A stretch of 36,771 nt of DNA from Halococcus morrhuae DSM 1307 (GTDB lineage: Archaea > Halobacteriota > Halobacteria > Halobacteriales > Halococcaceae): contig NZ_AOMC01000063.1 in NCBI RefSeq assembly GCF_000336695.1, positions 1 to 36,771 on the forward strand. The letters are read 5' to 3'. Positions 7,457 through 15,512 of this stretch are shown one piece after another. The notes under the pieces were generated by a model, which had not been told where the DNA came from, searched no databases, and was given only the letters and a program-made list of their open reading frames with translations. Each line of letters opens with the position of its first letter. Position 1 is the first letter of the stretch. Both the position numbers and the translations under genes were made by a program.

Positions 7457-8653
7457 ATGTCTGAGAGAACTCTCGGCCCCCTGTCCGACCGGACACGGTT
7501 CGGGTGGTGGCTGTTCATCTTACTGCTCACTATCGTCGCAGCGTTTCTCGCGTACTCGTTCGTCGGCATGATCGTGCTCGGCGTCTTCGGCTACTACGCG
7601 ACCCGGCCGGTCAACCGCCGTCTCCGGAACACGGTGGACTCGAACAATGTTGCGGCGAGCATCACCGTTCTGGTGGTCGTGGTTCCGATCCTGCTGCTCA
7701 TCGGCTACGTCGGTTTCAATCTCTTCCAGCAGCTCCAGCAAGCGATCGGTACTGGTGGCCCAGCGACGTTTGGACTCGTCGACCTCAGTGCGCTCCCGGC
7801 TGCTCAGCGCGAAACCGTCACCACGCTGCTTCGCGATCCAGCCCAGTTCATCAGCCAACCACAGCAGACGCTTCAAACCGTGGTTCAACTCGGAGGGCAG
7901 GTCGTCGGAGCAGTTGGAGGTGGCATCGTTTTCTTGGGGCTCGTCGTCGCGCTTTCGTTTTTCCTGTTACAGAACGATGTGGCTCTCTCGCGCGGACTCC
8001 GCGAGCTGTTCGGCGGTCGTGATACCACCGCGTATGCGTATGCCATCGCGGTCGACGAGGACCTGGAATCGGTGTTCTTCGGCAATCTCCTGTTCGTCGT
8101 CGCGATGTCGGTCATCGCGGTGGGCACCTACGAGATAACGAACCTGCTCGCTCCTGAAGCGCTCCACGTTCCGATGGCACTCGTGTTGGGGGTTCTGACT
8201 GGCATCGCCAGTCTCATTCCAATCGTCGTCGGCAAGGTGATCTACCTGCCGATCGTCGCCTATCTCGGCTTTCAGGCGGTGCGTTCGAGCGGGAGTCTCC
8301 TGTTCGTCGGCGGAGCATTGGTAGCGTATTTCTTGATTCTCGATATCCTCCCACAGACGTTCTTGCAGCCGTACATCACCGGTCGCCAGCTCGATATGCT
8401 GGTGTTGATGTTCGGCTACATCCTGGGGCCGATCCTGTTCGGCTGGTACGGGTTCTTCCTCCTGCCGATCGTCTTCGTCCTCATGCTCGAAGCGGTTCGG
8501 ATCGTGCTCCCCGAACTGATCCACGGCGAGGAGCTCACTCCGGACGTTTCGATCGGTGAGGGTGTCGGGACCGACCCACGGTCGGCGCGTGAGACTCCCA
8601 CAGAGGAGATGACCGACTCGTCGCCCGAAAACGACGATACGACCACCGACTGA
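7457..8653 (+). CDS. AI-2E family transporter (PerM/UPF0118 type)
   Basis: A 398-residue integral membrane protein. It has two hydrophobic segments at about 16-50, one at 63-89, a soluble loop, then membrane segments at about 150-173, 205-230, 240-270 and several between 278 and 355. The family's conserved C-terminal block (YITGRQLDMLVLMFGYILGP, then FGWYGFFLLP) is present. Family members include export proteins such as TqsA and sodium/proton antiporters of halophilic bacteria, so the substrate is open. The tail of about 50 residues is hydrophilic and acidic (VSIGEGVGTD, SSPENDDTTTD). The ATG at 7457 is preceded by AGAGG close to the start. It is monocistronic; the next gene is convergent. 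Confidence 0.9.
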   Translation: MSERTLGPLSDRTRFGWWLFILLLTIVAAFLAYSFVGMIVLGVFGYYATRPVNRRLRNTVDSNNVAASITVLVVVVPILLLIGYVGFNLFQQLQQAIGTGGPATFGLVDLSALPAAQRETVTTLLRDPAQFISQPQQTLQTVVQLGGQVVGAVGGGIVFLGLVVALSFFLLQNDVALSRGLRELFGGRDTTAYAYAIAVDEDLESVFFGNLLFVVAMSVIAVGTYEITNLLAPEALHVPMALVLGVLTGIASLIPIVVGKVIYLPIVAYLGFQAVRSSGSLLFVGGALVAYFLILDILPQTFLQPYITGRQLDMLVLMFGYILGPILFGWYGFFLLPIVFVLMLEAVRIVLPELIHGEELTPDVSIGEGVGTDPRSARETPTEEMTDSSPENDDTTTD

Positions 8654-8743
8654 CGAACGGGCGAAAAACGGCGACAGTTCTGACTCGTTCTATCTATGAT
8701 GCCGTTCTTCGAGTGAGATTCCTCAGCTCCCCCACTCGCAGCC

Positions 8744-9064
8744 TCACTTCCACGGATTCGAGACGAGTTCCGCCTGCACCGTCGCCCCGACCTCGACGTG
8801 ACAGTCCGAACGCGGCTTCGCGATACAGAGCAGGACGTATCCCTCGGTGCTGTGGCGTGGTTTCAGCGCACGCGCTCGTTCGGTATGGACGAGATCGCCC
8901 GCGATCAGTCGGCCCGTACAGGTGCCACAGGCACCGTACAGGCAGCCATAGGGAAGCGTCTGCTCCGTCCGTCTGGCAGCCTCGACGACGGTTTCGTCGG
9001 CAGCGACCGCGATCGTCCGAGTTGGTCCGTCGCGCCAGTCGAGCGTCACCTCGTGGGTGACCAT
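8744..9064 (-). CDS. 2Fe-2S ferredoxin (plant type)
   Basis: A 106-residue soluble electron carrier. Cluster ligands are C41, C46 and C49 in CLYGACGTC and C80 in LLCIAKP, the Cx4Cx2C...C pattern of plant-type ferredoxins. It lacks the long N-terminal helical extension found in classical haloarchaeal ferredoxins, so it is probably a specialised carrier. Its ATG follows the stop of the selenium-binding-protein gene with no spacer, so it is the distal gene of a two-gene operon and depends on its neighbour for expression. The family assignment is sure; the redox partner is inferred from the arrangement. Confidence 0.92.
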   Translation of the reverse strand: MVTHEVTLDWRDGPTRTIAVAADETVVEAARRTEQTLPYGCLYGACGTCTGRLIAGDLVHTERARALKPRHSTEGYVLLCIAKPRSDCHVEVGATVQAELVSNPWK

Positions 9065-10468
9065 CTACTGCCAGACGTCGCTCGTGCAGTCGCCGCCGGG
9101 CCAGCGGATCTCGTGGGCACGCGCCGGACCGCCGGGTGCGTCGCCGAAATCGACGAGGAACTCCTCGTCGAGCTCCATGCGCCCCTCCTCGGGATAGACG
9201 TCGGCTTTCATCATCAACGAACCCTCGTCGGCGATATCGGGATAGAACTGGTTGTCCCACGACGAGAACAGCGACGTTGTCCAGTAGAGCCGGCGGCCGT
9301 CGCGGCTGAGCTGGAGCATCTGTGGCGCACCGCGGATCTCCGTTCCCTGGATTGACTGCCGATCGCCGAAGTTGCCGCCGGCCCAGATTTGATCCACGAG
9401 TCGCGGGTTCCCCGTGTCGCTGATGTCGTACATCCGGCAGTCGCCGTGCAGCCAGTTCGAGAAGAACAGGTACTGATCGTCGAGCGAGATCAGCGTGTCC
9501 GTGACGAGCCCCGGGACGGGCATCTCCCAGTCGGGATGCTCGCGGTCGTCGATCTCGATGACCGTCTCCCAATCCCATGTACCGTCGTTGCGCTCCCAAA
9601 AGCGGATGATGTTCGATGCAAGCGCCGCGCCGACGTAGCCCTCGGTCGCTTCGGGATTGTGGAGCATCCGGATCTCCAGCGGGATTGCCCCTTCCTCGCC
9701 GAACGACAGCGTCTCCCGATGTTCCTTCGTTTCCCAGTCCCAGATATGGATGCTGTCGCCATACCGACCCGCTTCGACGTCGTCGAGATCGAAGCCCGGA
9801 TAGTAGGTCTTCGGGGCAGCCCACTCCGTCGAGAGCATCACCCCATGCCGGGGCTGATACCAGTAGTCGTACTGCATCTCGACGTCGCCGCGGTCGGCCT
9901 CCCAGCGGCCGTCGATCGAGAAGTCCTCTTGGTCGAGCTGGAGGAATCCGCCGGGAAGTTCGCCGTCGGCGTTGCCGAGCATGCTGATGACGATTTTTCC
10001 CTCGGGTACGCAGTGGACGGTATGTGGTGCCGAGAGGTCGTGCTCGAACACCGCCTCTGGTTCGATGACGCGTTCGATCTCCGGCTCTCGCGGGTCGGCA
10101 GCGTCGATGACGTGGATGCGCGAGGAGCGCTGGCCGGGAACGATCAGGTGGTCGCGCTGGAGGCCATCCATGTGACACGACGACGAACAGGTGTTCCAGC
10201 CGAAGTGATGAAGCTCGTCGCCTTCGTTCGGCATCTCCACCGTATCGATGATCTCACTGTACCGCTCGGAGGTCGGATCGACGTCGATGACGGCGATGAA
10301 ATCCGGTTCGTCGGTGTCCATGCCGACCCGCGGTGCCATGACGAACGCGGTCTCCTCGCGCGCCGATTCGGTGCGCATCGCCGCGGGCGTCGGATAGCCC
10401 GGTCCCTCGACGTCGTGGTGTTCGTGGCCGTGTGCGGCTCCCGGATCGCTCGATTCGTCGCTACTCAT
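9065..10468 (-). CDS. Selenium-binding protein SBP56 family / methanethiol oxidase homologue
   Basis: A 467-residue protein of the SBP56 family; characterised members are copper-dependent methanethiol oxidases that yield H2S, formaldehyde and H2O2. The conserved block DELHHFGWNTCSSSCH lies at about residues 84-99 with Cys94 and Cys98. Further His-containing family blocks include SAPHTVHCVPEGKI and YWYQPRHGVMLSTEW. An N-terminal His-rich stretch (HGHEHHD, residues 13-19) may help bind metal. No signal peptide is seen, so it is probably cytoplasmic. The ATG at 10468 was preferred to an upstream in-frame ATG at 10519 because a TATA-like CTTATTAG lies about 26 nt before it. A 2Fe-2S ferredoxin gene starts at the base after its stop codon. 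Confidence 0.92.
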   Translation of the reverse strand: MSSDESSDPGAAHGHEHHDVEGPGYPTPAAMRTESAREETAFVMAPRVGMDTDEPDFIAVIDVDPTSERYSEIIDTVEMPNEGDELHHFGWNTCSSSCHMDGLQRDHLIVPGQRSSRIHVIDAADPREPEIERVIEPEAVFEHDLSAPHTVHCVPEGKIVISMLGNADGELPGGFLQLDQEDFSIDGRWEADRGDVEMQYDYWYQPRHGVMLSTEWAAPKTYYPGFDLDDVEAGRYGDSIHIWDWETKEHRETLSFGEEGAIPLEIRMLHNPEATEGYVGAALASNIIRFWERNDGTWDWETVIEIDDREHPDWEMPVPGLVTDTLISLDDQYLFFSNWLHGDCRMYDISDTGNPRLVDQIWAGGNFGDRQSIQGTEIRGAPQMLQLSRDGRRLYWTTSLFSSWDNQFYPDIADEGSLMMKADVYPEEGRMELDEEFLVDFGDAPGGPARAHEIRWPGGDCTSDVWQ

Positions 10469-10490
10469 GGCGAGCAGTACCATCGATATG

Positions 10491-10498
10491 CTAATAAG
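10491..10498 (-). promoter_or_regulatory. TATA-like box of the SBP56-ferredoxin operon
   Basis: CTTATTAG on the minus strand, centred about 26 nt before the ATG at 10468. It supports the shorter start and a leaderless mRNA. Confidence 0.55.
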
Positions 10499-10582
10499 TG
10501 CTTGGTGGTACCAACCCACATCTACTATGGGGTCGTCGCCGGCAACCGACCGAGAGCACCGAAACGACCCGGACGACTCGTC

Positions 10583-11275
10583 TCACGTCTCAACCGGCAA
10601 CACGGCCGCTGGAAGCTGACCCCGAACCCCACGGACGGCGTTCGTCGGTGTTTCGAGGTCAAGCGGTGACAGCGTATGGGCCGGCACGCCCGTCATGCGC
10701 TCGATCGCCGCTGGATTCGTCCGCTCGGCGGTGCTCTCGCCGGTGTATTGGTTCAGGACGACCGCGTGGGTCGCGACGCCGCGTTGCGCGAGCGCCTCGA
10801 CGGTGAGCGCGGTGTGGTTCAGCGTTCCGAGGTCGGCGCATGCGACGACGACTGCGTCGAGACCGAGATCGGCGACGAGATCGAGAACGTCGTGCGCCTC
10901 GGTAAGAGGCACCCGTACACCGCCGATCCCTTCGAGAACGCCGACCTCGCTTGCGGCGAGTGCCCGTTCGCATTCCCGGCGGATCGCCCCGTACGAGAGC
11001 TCCACGCCGGCTTCCGCGGCGGCGATCCGGGGTGCGAGAGCCGGCTGCAACCGCTTCCCGCAGGTCGACGCGTCATCGGTGCCACAGACTTCCCTGACGA
11101 ACGTCGCGTCGTCATCCGTCGGAAACCCGGTCTGTACCGGTTTGATCGCGCGGGCATCGACCCCCTCGTCCCGGAGCCAGCCGACCAGCCCGGCAGTGAC
11201 GACCGTCTTCCCGACACCCGTGTCGGTCCCGACGACCGCGAACCCCGTCCTCTCACCCCCGCTTCGCTCACTCAT
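10583..11275 (-). CDS. bioD: ATP-dependent dethiobiotin synthetase
   Basis: A 230-residue enzyme that closes the ureido ring: 7,8-diaminopelargonate + CO2 + ATP to dethiobiotin. P-loop GTDTGVGKT is at residues 16-24, KPVQTG and the later EGIGGVRVPL motif match BioD. The ATG at 11275 overlaps the bioF stop by 8 nt, and the longer open frame upstream runs antiparallel-free inside bioF in another frame, so it is not used. It is the last gene of the bioB-bioU-bioF-bioD operon. The fold, motifs and context all agree. Confidence 0.95.
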   Translation of the reverse strand: MSERSGGERTGFAVVGTDTGVGKTVVTAGLVGWLRDEGVDARAIKPVQTGFPTDDDATFVREVCGTDDASTCGKRLQPALAPRIAAAEAGVELSYGAIRRECERALAASEVGVLEGIGGVRVPLTEAHDVLDLVADLGLDAVVVACADLGTLNHTALTVEALAQRGVATHAVVLNQYTGESTAERTNPAAIERMTGVPAHTLSPLDLETPTNAVRGVRGQLPAAVLPVET

Positions 11276-12515
11276 CGAGCACCCCGACGGCACGACCCGC
11301 CTCACGGAACGCACGCAGACAGCGTTCGAGCTCAGCGTCGGTGTGGGTCGCCATCGGGGCGACCCGGATTCGACTCGTCCCCGTCGGGACCGTTGGCGGG
11401 CGGATGGCTGGCGCAATGACGCCGTGATCCACGAGGCGATCGGCCAGCACCATCGCTCCCGCCCGCTCCCCGACGAGCACAGGCAGGATCTGGGTTTCGC
11501 CGAGCACCGTGTAGCCCATCGCTTCGAGCCCCTCGCGGAGCCGATCGACGGCACTCCACAGCCGGTGGCGGCGCTCGCTCTCACTCGCGATGGCGAGCGC
11601 TTCGCGCGCCGCCCCGGCGGCGGGCGGTGCGAGCCCGGTCGAGAACACGAACGACCGCGCGGCGTTCAGGAGGTGTTCGATCAACGCGTCGCTCCCGGCG
11701 ACGTAGCCGCCCTGGCTCCCGAGCGCCTTCGAGAGCGTGCCGAGCTGGACCTGCACGCGCTCCCCGAGACCCTCGCGCTGGACGATGCCGCCCGCCCCGT
11801 CGTAGAGCCCGGTCGCGTGGGCTTCGTCGACCATCACCCACGCGCCGTGGCGTTCGGCGATATCGCAGATCGCCGCGAGTGGGGCGATGTCGCCGTCCAT
11901 GCTGAACACCGAATCCGTCACGACGAGCCGGGTTTCGTCGTCCGTTGCGCGTGAGCGGTCCGCCAGCGCCGCGGCGAGCGCGTCGGCGTCACAGTGGTCG
12001 TAGACGACCGTCTCCGCGCTCACGAGCCGACAGCCGTCGACGATACTCGCGTGGTTCGACTCGTCCGAGAGGATCACGTCCGGCGCGAGCGCCGTGATCG
12101 CCCCGACGTTCGCGGCGTAGCCCGACGAGAAGACGAGCGCCCGATCGGTCCCCTTCGCGGCGGCGAGATCGCGTTCGAGCGCACGATGGACGGGTGTGTC
12201 GCCGGTGACGAGGCGGCTCGCGCCCGCGCCGGTGCCAACTGCCTTCGCCGCTTCCGTTGCTGCTCGCTGTACGCGTTCGTCGCTGGCAAGTCCGAGGTAG
12301 TCGTTCGTGGCGAAGAGCAGTCGCTCGGGATCGTCGAACGTCGGTGGCTCACCACCGGGATCGGGAGACACCCGGCTTCGTGCCGCGACGCGCTCCGTCG
12401 GAGCGAGATCGCGACGCAGCCCGCGCTCCTCGCGGGCAGCGAGTCGATCGTCGAGATCGAACCCGGCCTCGGGATGACGATGACCGCGTTCACCGGTCGT
12501 GTCGTCGCTGCCCAT
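11268..12515 (-). CDS. bioF: 8-amino-7-oxononanoate synthase
   Basis: A 415-residue PLP enzyme of the alpha-oxoamine synthase family that condenses pimeloyl thioester with L-alanine to KAPA. It contains NDYLGL at 71-76, GAGASRLVTGD at about 96-106, DEAHATG at 230-236 and the PLP lysine in LSKALGSQGG, K263. About 20 extra residues at the N-terminus (GERGHRHPEAGFD) precede the fold. The start codon shares one base with the stop of the bioU-like gene (TGATG) and the end overlaps bioD by 8 nt, so expression is coupled. The source of pimeloyl thioester is not visible here; there is no bioC, bioH or recognisable bioW. Confidence 0.94.
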   Translation of the reverse strand: MGSDDTTGERGHRHPEAGFDLDDRLAAREERGLRRDLAPTERVAARSRVSPDPGGEPPTFDDPERLLFATNDYLGLASDERVQRAATEAAKAVGTGAGASRLVTGDTPVHRALERDLAAAKGTDRALVFSSGYAANVGAITALAPDVILSDESNHASIVDGCRLVSAETVVYDHCDADALAAALADRSRATDDETRLVVTDSVFSMDGDIAPLAAICDIAERHGAWVMVDEAHATGLYDGAGGIVQREGLGERVQVQLGTLSKALGSQGGYVAGSDALIEHLLNAARSFVFSTGLAPPAAGAAREALAIASESERRHRLWSAVDRLREGLEAMGYTVLGETQILPVLVGERAGAMVLADRLVDHGVIAPAIRPPTVPTGTSRIRVAPMATHTDAELERCLRAFREAGRAVGVLDE

Positions 12516-13540
12516 CAGAATTCGGGCATGAGGTCGGCCGGGCCGAACACCCCGTACTCGCCAGCACGATTCCGCTGGACGCCGGCCTTCAGGTAGCCGA
12601 GCGCCGGGCCGTTGACGTTCGCGGCCATGCTGGTCTCGTCGCCCAATTCGAACGTGTTGGTCGCGTGCTCGCCGTCGAACGTACGTCCCGTGACGCTGAC
12701 GGTCGTGGTCGTCGGCTTCTCGTCGCTGCGGACGTCGAGTATCCCGCCGACGGACACGTCGTCGGCGTCGCAGATGCCTGCCCGCTCCAAGAGGACGTCG
12801 TCGGCATGTTCCATCTCCTCGAACTCGATCACGCCGTCGTGCTCGTCGACGATCCCCTCGATCTCCTCGTCGGTCAGCTCCCGCGCGGTCTCGATGTCGT
12901 AGCCCGGCAGATGGGCGATGTCCTCCCGAACGGTCCCCCGATTGTCCTCGTAGCCGGATTTGAGTCCGACACCCCAGTGGATCTCCACCGATTCGATCTC
13001 GACGAACGACTGAGCGGCGAGTGCTGCCGCGCCGGTGAGGAAGCCGGGCGTCGCGCCCGCACCGCAGACGAACGTGATCCCCGACTCCTCGAAACTATCG
13101 GCTCGCCCGTCGAGCATCCCGATCACCCGCGAGCGCTTGAGCACGTCGACGAGGACACCCTCGTAGCCCGCGCCTGTGAACCGTTCCGCGACCCGCGGGA
13201 TGAAGTCGTGTTCGAGGTTCGGGAGCGCGATCAGGACCGCGTCGATCGCGTCGCTCTCGGCGATGATGTCCTCGATCGGTGTCTCGGTCGAGCGCGCCTG
13301 TGCCGAGGCGACGACGCCAGCCCCCGCGCCGTGTTGCTTGACCGCCGCACCGCCGTCGGAAGCGACGTTGCCCTCGGTCGCCGCGAGGAGTTCGTCGACG
13401 TCGAGACCGTCGTGATCGATGGCGATGCCGTTTCGGTCGCAGGCCGCGACGGGGAGCAAACCGGGTTTCTCCCGCGATACGTCGAGTGCTCGTCGCCCGA
13501 TGCCGCCCGTGCCGAGAACCGCGAATCTGATGTCGTGCAT
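12515..13540 (-). CDS. bioU: BioU-like NAD(P)-dependent (S)-8-amino-7-oxononanoate synthase-linked enzyme, KAPA to DAPA
   Basis: A 341-residue oxidoreductase-fold protein. A Rossmann motif VLGTGGIG lies at about residues 8-15, and a second region has CGAGATPGFLTGAAA. It is of the type often labelled saccharopine-dehydrogenase-like or homoserine-dehydrogenase-like. BioU of cyanobacteria belongs to this type and makes DAPA from KAPA using its own lysine as amino donor. Here the gene sits between bioB and bioF in an operon that lacks bioA, exactly the gap BioU fills. A lysine in VDVLKRSR (K135 from this start) is a candidate for the sacrificial residue; this is inference. The ATG at 13540 is chosen because the Rossmann strand follows at once; an in-frame GTG at 13573 would add 11 residues and overlap bioB. 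Confidence 0.82.
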   Translation of the reverse strand: MHDIRFAVLGTGGIGRRALDVSREKPGLLPVAACDRNGIAIDHDGLDVDELLAATEGNVASDGGAAVKQHGAGAGVVASAQARSTETPIEDIIAESDAIDAVLIALPNLEHDFIPRVAERFTGAGYEGVLVDVLKRSRVIGMLDGRADSFEESGITFVCGAGATPGFLTGAAALAAQSFVEIESVEIHWGVGLKSGYEDNRGTVREDIAHLPGYDIETARELTDEEIEGIVDEHDGVIEFEEMEHADDVLLERAGICDADDVSVGGILDVRSDEKPTTTTVSVTGRTFDGEHATNTFELGDETSMAANVNGPALGYLKAGVQRNRAGEYGVFGPADLMPEF

Positions 13541-13562
13541 GTCTGTGATGATCGTCGTTTTC

Positions 13563-14669
13563 TCAGTCGTCACTCGCGTCGATCCTGGCCGATTCGGCCG
13601 GCGTTCCGACCGCCGAGTCGTCCCTGTCGCGCGCCTTCACCGCTTCCGGATCGAACTCGTTCGATTCCATGTTCGGCTCCAGGCCGGCGCGCTCCATCGC
13701 CTCGATGTCAGCACCGGGCGACTGGCCCTCGGTCGTGAGGTAATCGCCCGTGAGGACGCCATCGGCACCCGCCTCGAACGGGAGATGCTGTTCGTCCGGT
13801 CGGAGGTTCACCTCCCGGCCGCCGGTCAGCCTGACCCGCGCCTCGGGATGGAGCAGCCGGTAGACCGCGATCGTCTCGACGAGCTCGGTCGTCGAGATGG
13901 CGGCGTGATCGGCGTCGCCGAGTGGCGTCCCCGCGACGGGGTTGAGGACGTTCACCGGGAACGAGGCGATCCCGATCTCCTGGAGTTCGATCGCCGCCTC
14001 GACCCGGTCGGTCGGCGTCTCGCCCATCCCGAGGATGACGCCGGCACAGAGATCCATGCCAGCATCCTTGGCGACCCGGAGGGTGTGGAGGCGGTCCTCG
14101 AAGTCGTGCGTGGAGACGATCTCGTCGAAGTAGCGCCGCGAGGTCTCGATGTTGTGGTTGTAGTGGTTGAGCCCCTCGTCAACGAGGATCTCGGCCTCTT
14201 CCTCGGTGAGGAGGCCGAGCGAGGCGTCGACCTCGACGGCGGTCTCGTCGCGGACCAGCCGGACGGCTTCGATGACGTCGCGCCACTCCTCCGGTCGGCG
14301 CTCCTTCGAGACGCCCTTCTCGGCGACCACGATGCCGAAGCGCTGTGCGCCGTCGCGTTCGGCGCGTTTCGCGGCCGCGAGAATTTCCTCGGGATCGAGA
14401 AAGCCGTGGGTGTCGATGCCGGTATCGAAGTGGGCTGACTGCGCGCAGAAGCCGCAGTCCTCCGCGCAGTCGCCGGCTTTCGCGTTCACGATCGAACAGG
14501 CGTCGACCGTGCCGTCGCCGAACCGTGCGCGGACGAAATCGGCGGCAGCCGCGAGCTCCTCGACCGGTTGGGCGAGCAGTGCGAGCCCGTCCGTCCGATC
14601 GAGGCGCTCGCCCGCGAGCACGCGCTCGACCGCGCCGTCTATCGTTCGGTTTCCAGTCTCGTAAACCAT
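13563..14669 (-). CDS. bioB: Biotin synthase
   Basis: A 368-residue radical SAM enzyme that inserts sulfur into dethiobiotin. The 4Fe-4S motif is C68-x3-C72-x2-C75 in GDCAEDCGFCAQS. Further conserved blocks are YNHNIETS, AGVILGMGET and FPVNVLNPVAGTPL. Length is slightly above the usual 320-350, with an acidic tail after NMESNEFDPE. It is the first gene of the operon: a TATA-like ATTTATTATT lies about 26 nt before the ATG, and bioU follows 22 nt after the stop. Expression of the whole cluster probably starts here. No BirA-type operator could be recognised. Confidence 0.96.
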   Translation of the reverse strand: MVYETGNRTIDGAVERVLAGERLDRTDGLALLAQPVEELAAAADFVRARFGDGTVDACSIVNAKAGDCAEDCGFCAQSAHFDTGIDTHGFLDPEEILAAAKRAERDGAQRFGIVVAEKGVSKERRPEEWRDVIEAVRLVRDETAVEVDASLGLLTEEEAEILVDEGLNHYNHNIETSRRYFDEIVSTHDFEDRLHTLRVAKDAGMDLCAGVILGMGETPTDRVEAAIELQEIGIASFPVNVLNPVAGTPLGDADHAAISTTELVETIAVYRLLHPEARVRLTGGREVNLRPDEQHLPFEAGADGVLTGDYLTTEGQSPGADIEAMERAGLEPNMESNEFDPEAVKARDRDDSAVGTPAESARIDASDD

Positions 14670-14690
14670 GACTCCGAAGACAGTTTACGG

Positions 14691-14700
14691 AATAATAAAT
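14691..14700 (-). promoter_or_regulatory. TATA-like box of the biotin operon
   Basis: ATTTATTATT on the minus strand, centred about 26 nt before the bioB ATG at 14669. It is the most AT-rich run in this intergenic region. The DNA from 14701 to 14867 holds no recognisable gene. Confidence 0.6.
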
Positions 14701-14867
14701 CCTCCTGTCGACCGTCGGCAAAGAACGACGCGAGGCGGCCGTCGAACCCGTGGACGTTCACGACGGAGGTCGCTCGTCGGGTAACCGGCGTTCCCGAAAC
14801 TATCGGCTGGTGCGGAGCGTACGAAGTCGAACGGTGGTCCTACAGCGGAGAAACTGGCTGGCGAGAA

Positions 14868-14975
14868 TCAGACGTCGATGACGTTGTTGCAGTGCGTACA
14901 CGGGACTCGATTCGAGTCGTCCATCTCGTCGTATTCGGTCTCGTTTCCGCATTCCTCGCAGGTCACTGTCGCCAT
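14868..14975 (-). CDS. Small zinc-finger micro-protein (35 aa)
   Basis: An ATG-initiated frame of 35 residues ending in TGA. It has two CxxC knuckles, C6-E-E-C9-G and C26-T-H-C29, separated by an acidic linker (NETEYDEMDD) and ending NNVIDV. Two knuckles 16 residues apart can bind one zinc ion as a zinc ribbon. Haloarchaea are known to encode many such CPxCG-related micro-proteins, some with regulatory roles. The protein is acidic like its neighbours and the cysteine spacing is unlikely by chance. No clear TATA box was seen. It is divergent from the cold-shock gene at 15210. Function is unknown. Confidence 0.7.
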   Translation of the reverse strand: MATVTCEECGNETEYDEMDDSNRVPCTHCNNVIDV

Positions 14976-15012
14976 AGCTCAGCTACGGTTTCGTGCGGTA
15001 TGAACGTTCGGC

Positions 15013-15026
15013 GTCCTCGTGAGGAC
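15013..15026. other. Perfect 6-bp hairpin between zinc micro-protein and cold-shock gene
   Basis: GTCCTC (15013-15018) and GAGGAC (15021-15026) flank a 2-nt centre. As a 14-bp perfect palindrome it could be a protein-binding site in the divergent intergenic region (14976-15209), which otherwise shows no gene. Confidence 0.25.
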
Positions 15027-15177
15027 CGTCATCTGGGTTCCCCGTCGCCACTCGGCTGTTCGATCGTTTTCGGTTCGGACTCATCACGTGATCCAATACA
15101 CGGTTCATGACGGTCGACGGAGGGAAGATCCACGGTACGCACGCTCCGGGTCCGTGATACCGCCCCTCGCGCAACCC

Positions 15178-15183
15178 TTATCC
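15178..15183 (+). promoter_or_regulatory. TATA-like box of the cold-shock gene
   Basis: TTATCC, about 30 nt before the ATG at 15210. It supports the short start rather than the in-frame upstream codon at 15195. Confidence 0.45.
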
Positions 15184-15209
15184 CCGGATGGGCGTTGGGT
15201 TTGCTTGCA

Positions 15210-15404
15210 ATGGCAACTGGTACGGTTGACTTCTTCAACGACACGGGCGGTTACGGCTTTATCGACACTGAGGACTCCGAGGAGGACGTTTTCTTCCACA
15301 TGGAGGACATCGGCGGCCCGGACCTCGAAGAGGACACCGAAGTCGAATTCGACATCGAACAGGCTGACAAAGGACCGCGAGCGACCAACGTTACCCGACA
15401 GTAA
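15210..15404 (+). CDS. Cold-shock protein (CspA family)
   Basis: A 64-residue single cold-shock domain that binds single-stranded RNA and DNA. RNP1-like GYGFI is at about residues 14-18 and RNP2-like VFFHM at 27-31; the start MATGTVDFFNDTGGYGFI is typical of haloarchaeal Csp. The usual lysine of the KWFN opening is replaced by acidic Asp7, as in halophilic homologues. The start at 15210 is supported by the TATA-like box. A T-tract (TTTTT at 15443-15447) lies 38 nt after the stop and could end transcription. Monocistronic. Confidence 0.95.
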   Translation: MATGTVDFFNDTGGYGFIDTEDSEEDVFFHMEDIGGPDLEEDTEVEFDIEQADKGPRATNVTRQ

Positions 15405-15512
15405 CGCAGCTCAGCGGACGCGGACGAACAACGAACCATCGATTTTTATGCGCAGCTCGAAACCGAGCGACGGCCATCCACAACGTAGAAACCCAGTGGG
15501 AAACCGAAGGGT

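Noticed and set aside
10469-10519. Signal-anchor start of the SBP56 protein (MGWYHQALISISMVLLA)
   Set aside because: The segment looks hydrophobic, but its DNA contains the TATA-like box at 10491 and the family is cytoplasmic; the ATG at 10468 fits better.
14568-15110. Plus-strand open frame of 180 codons through the bioB promoter and zinc micro-protein
   Set aside because: It overlaps the bioB start and the promoter, has no motif, and is antisense to the conserved-looking zinc-knuckle frame.
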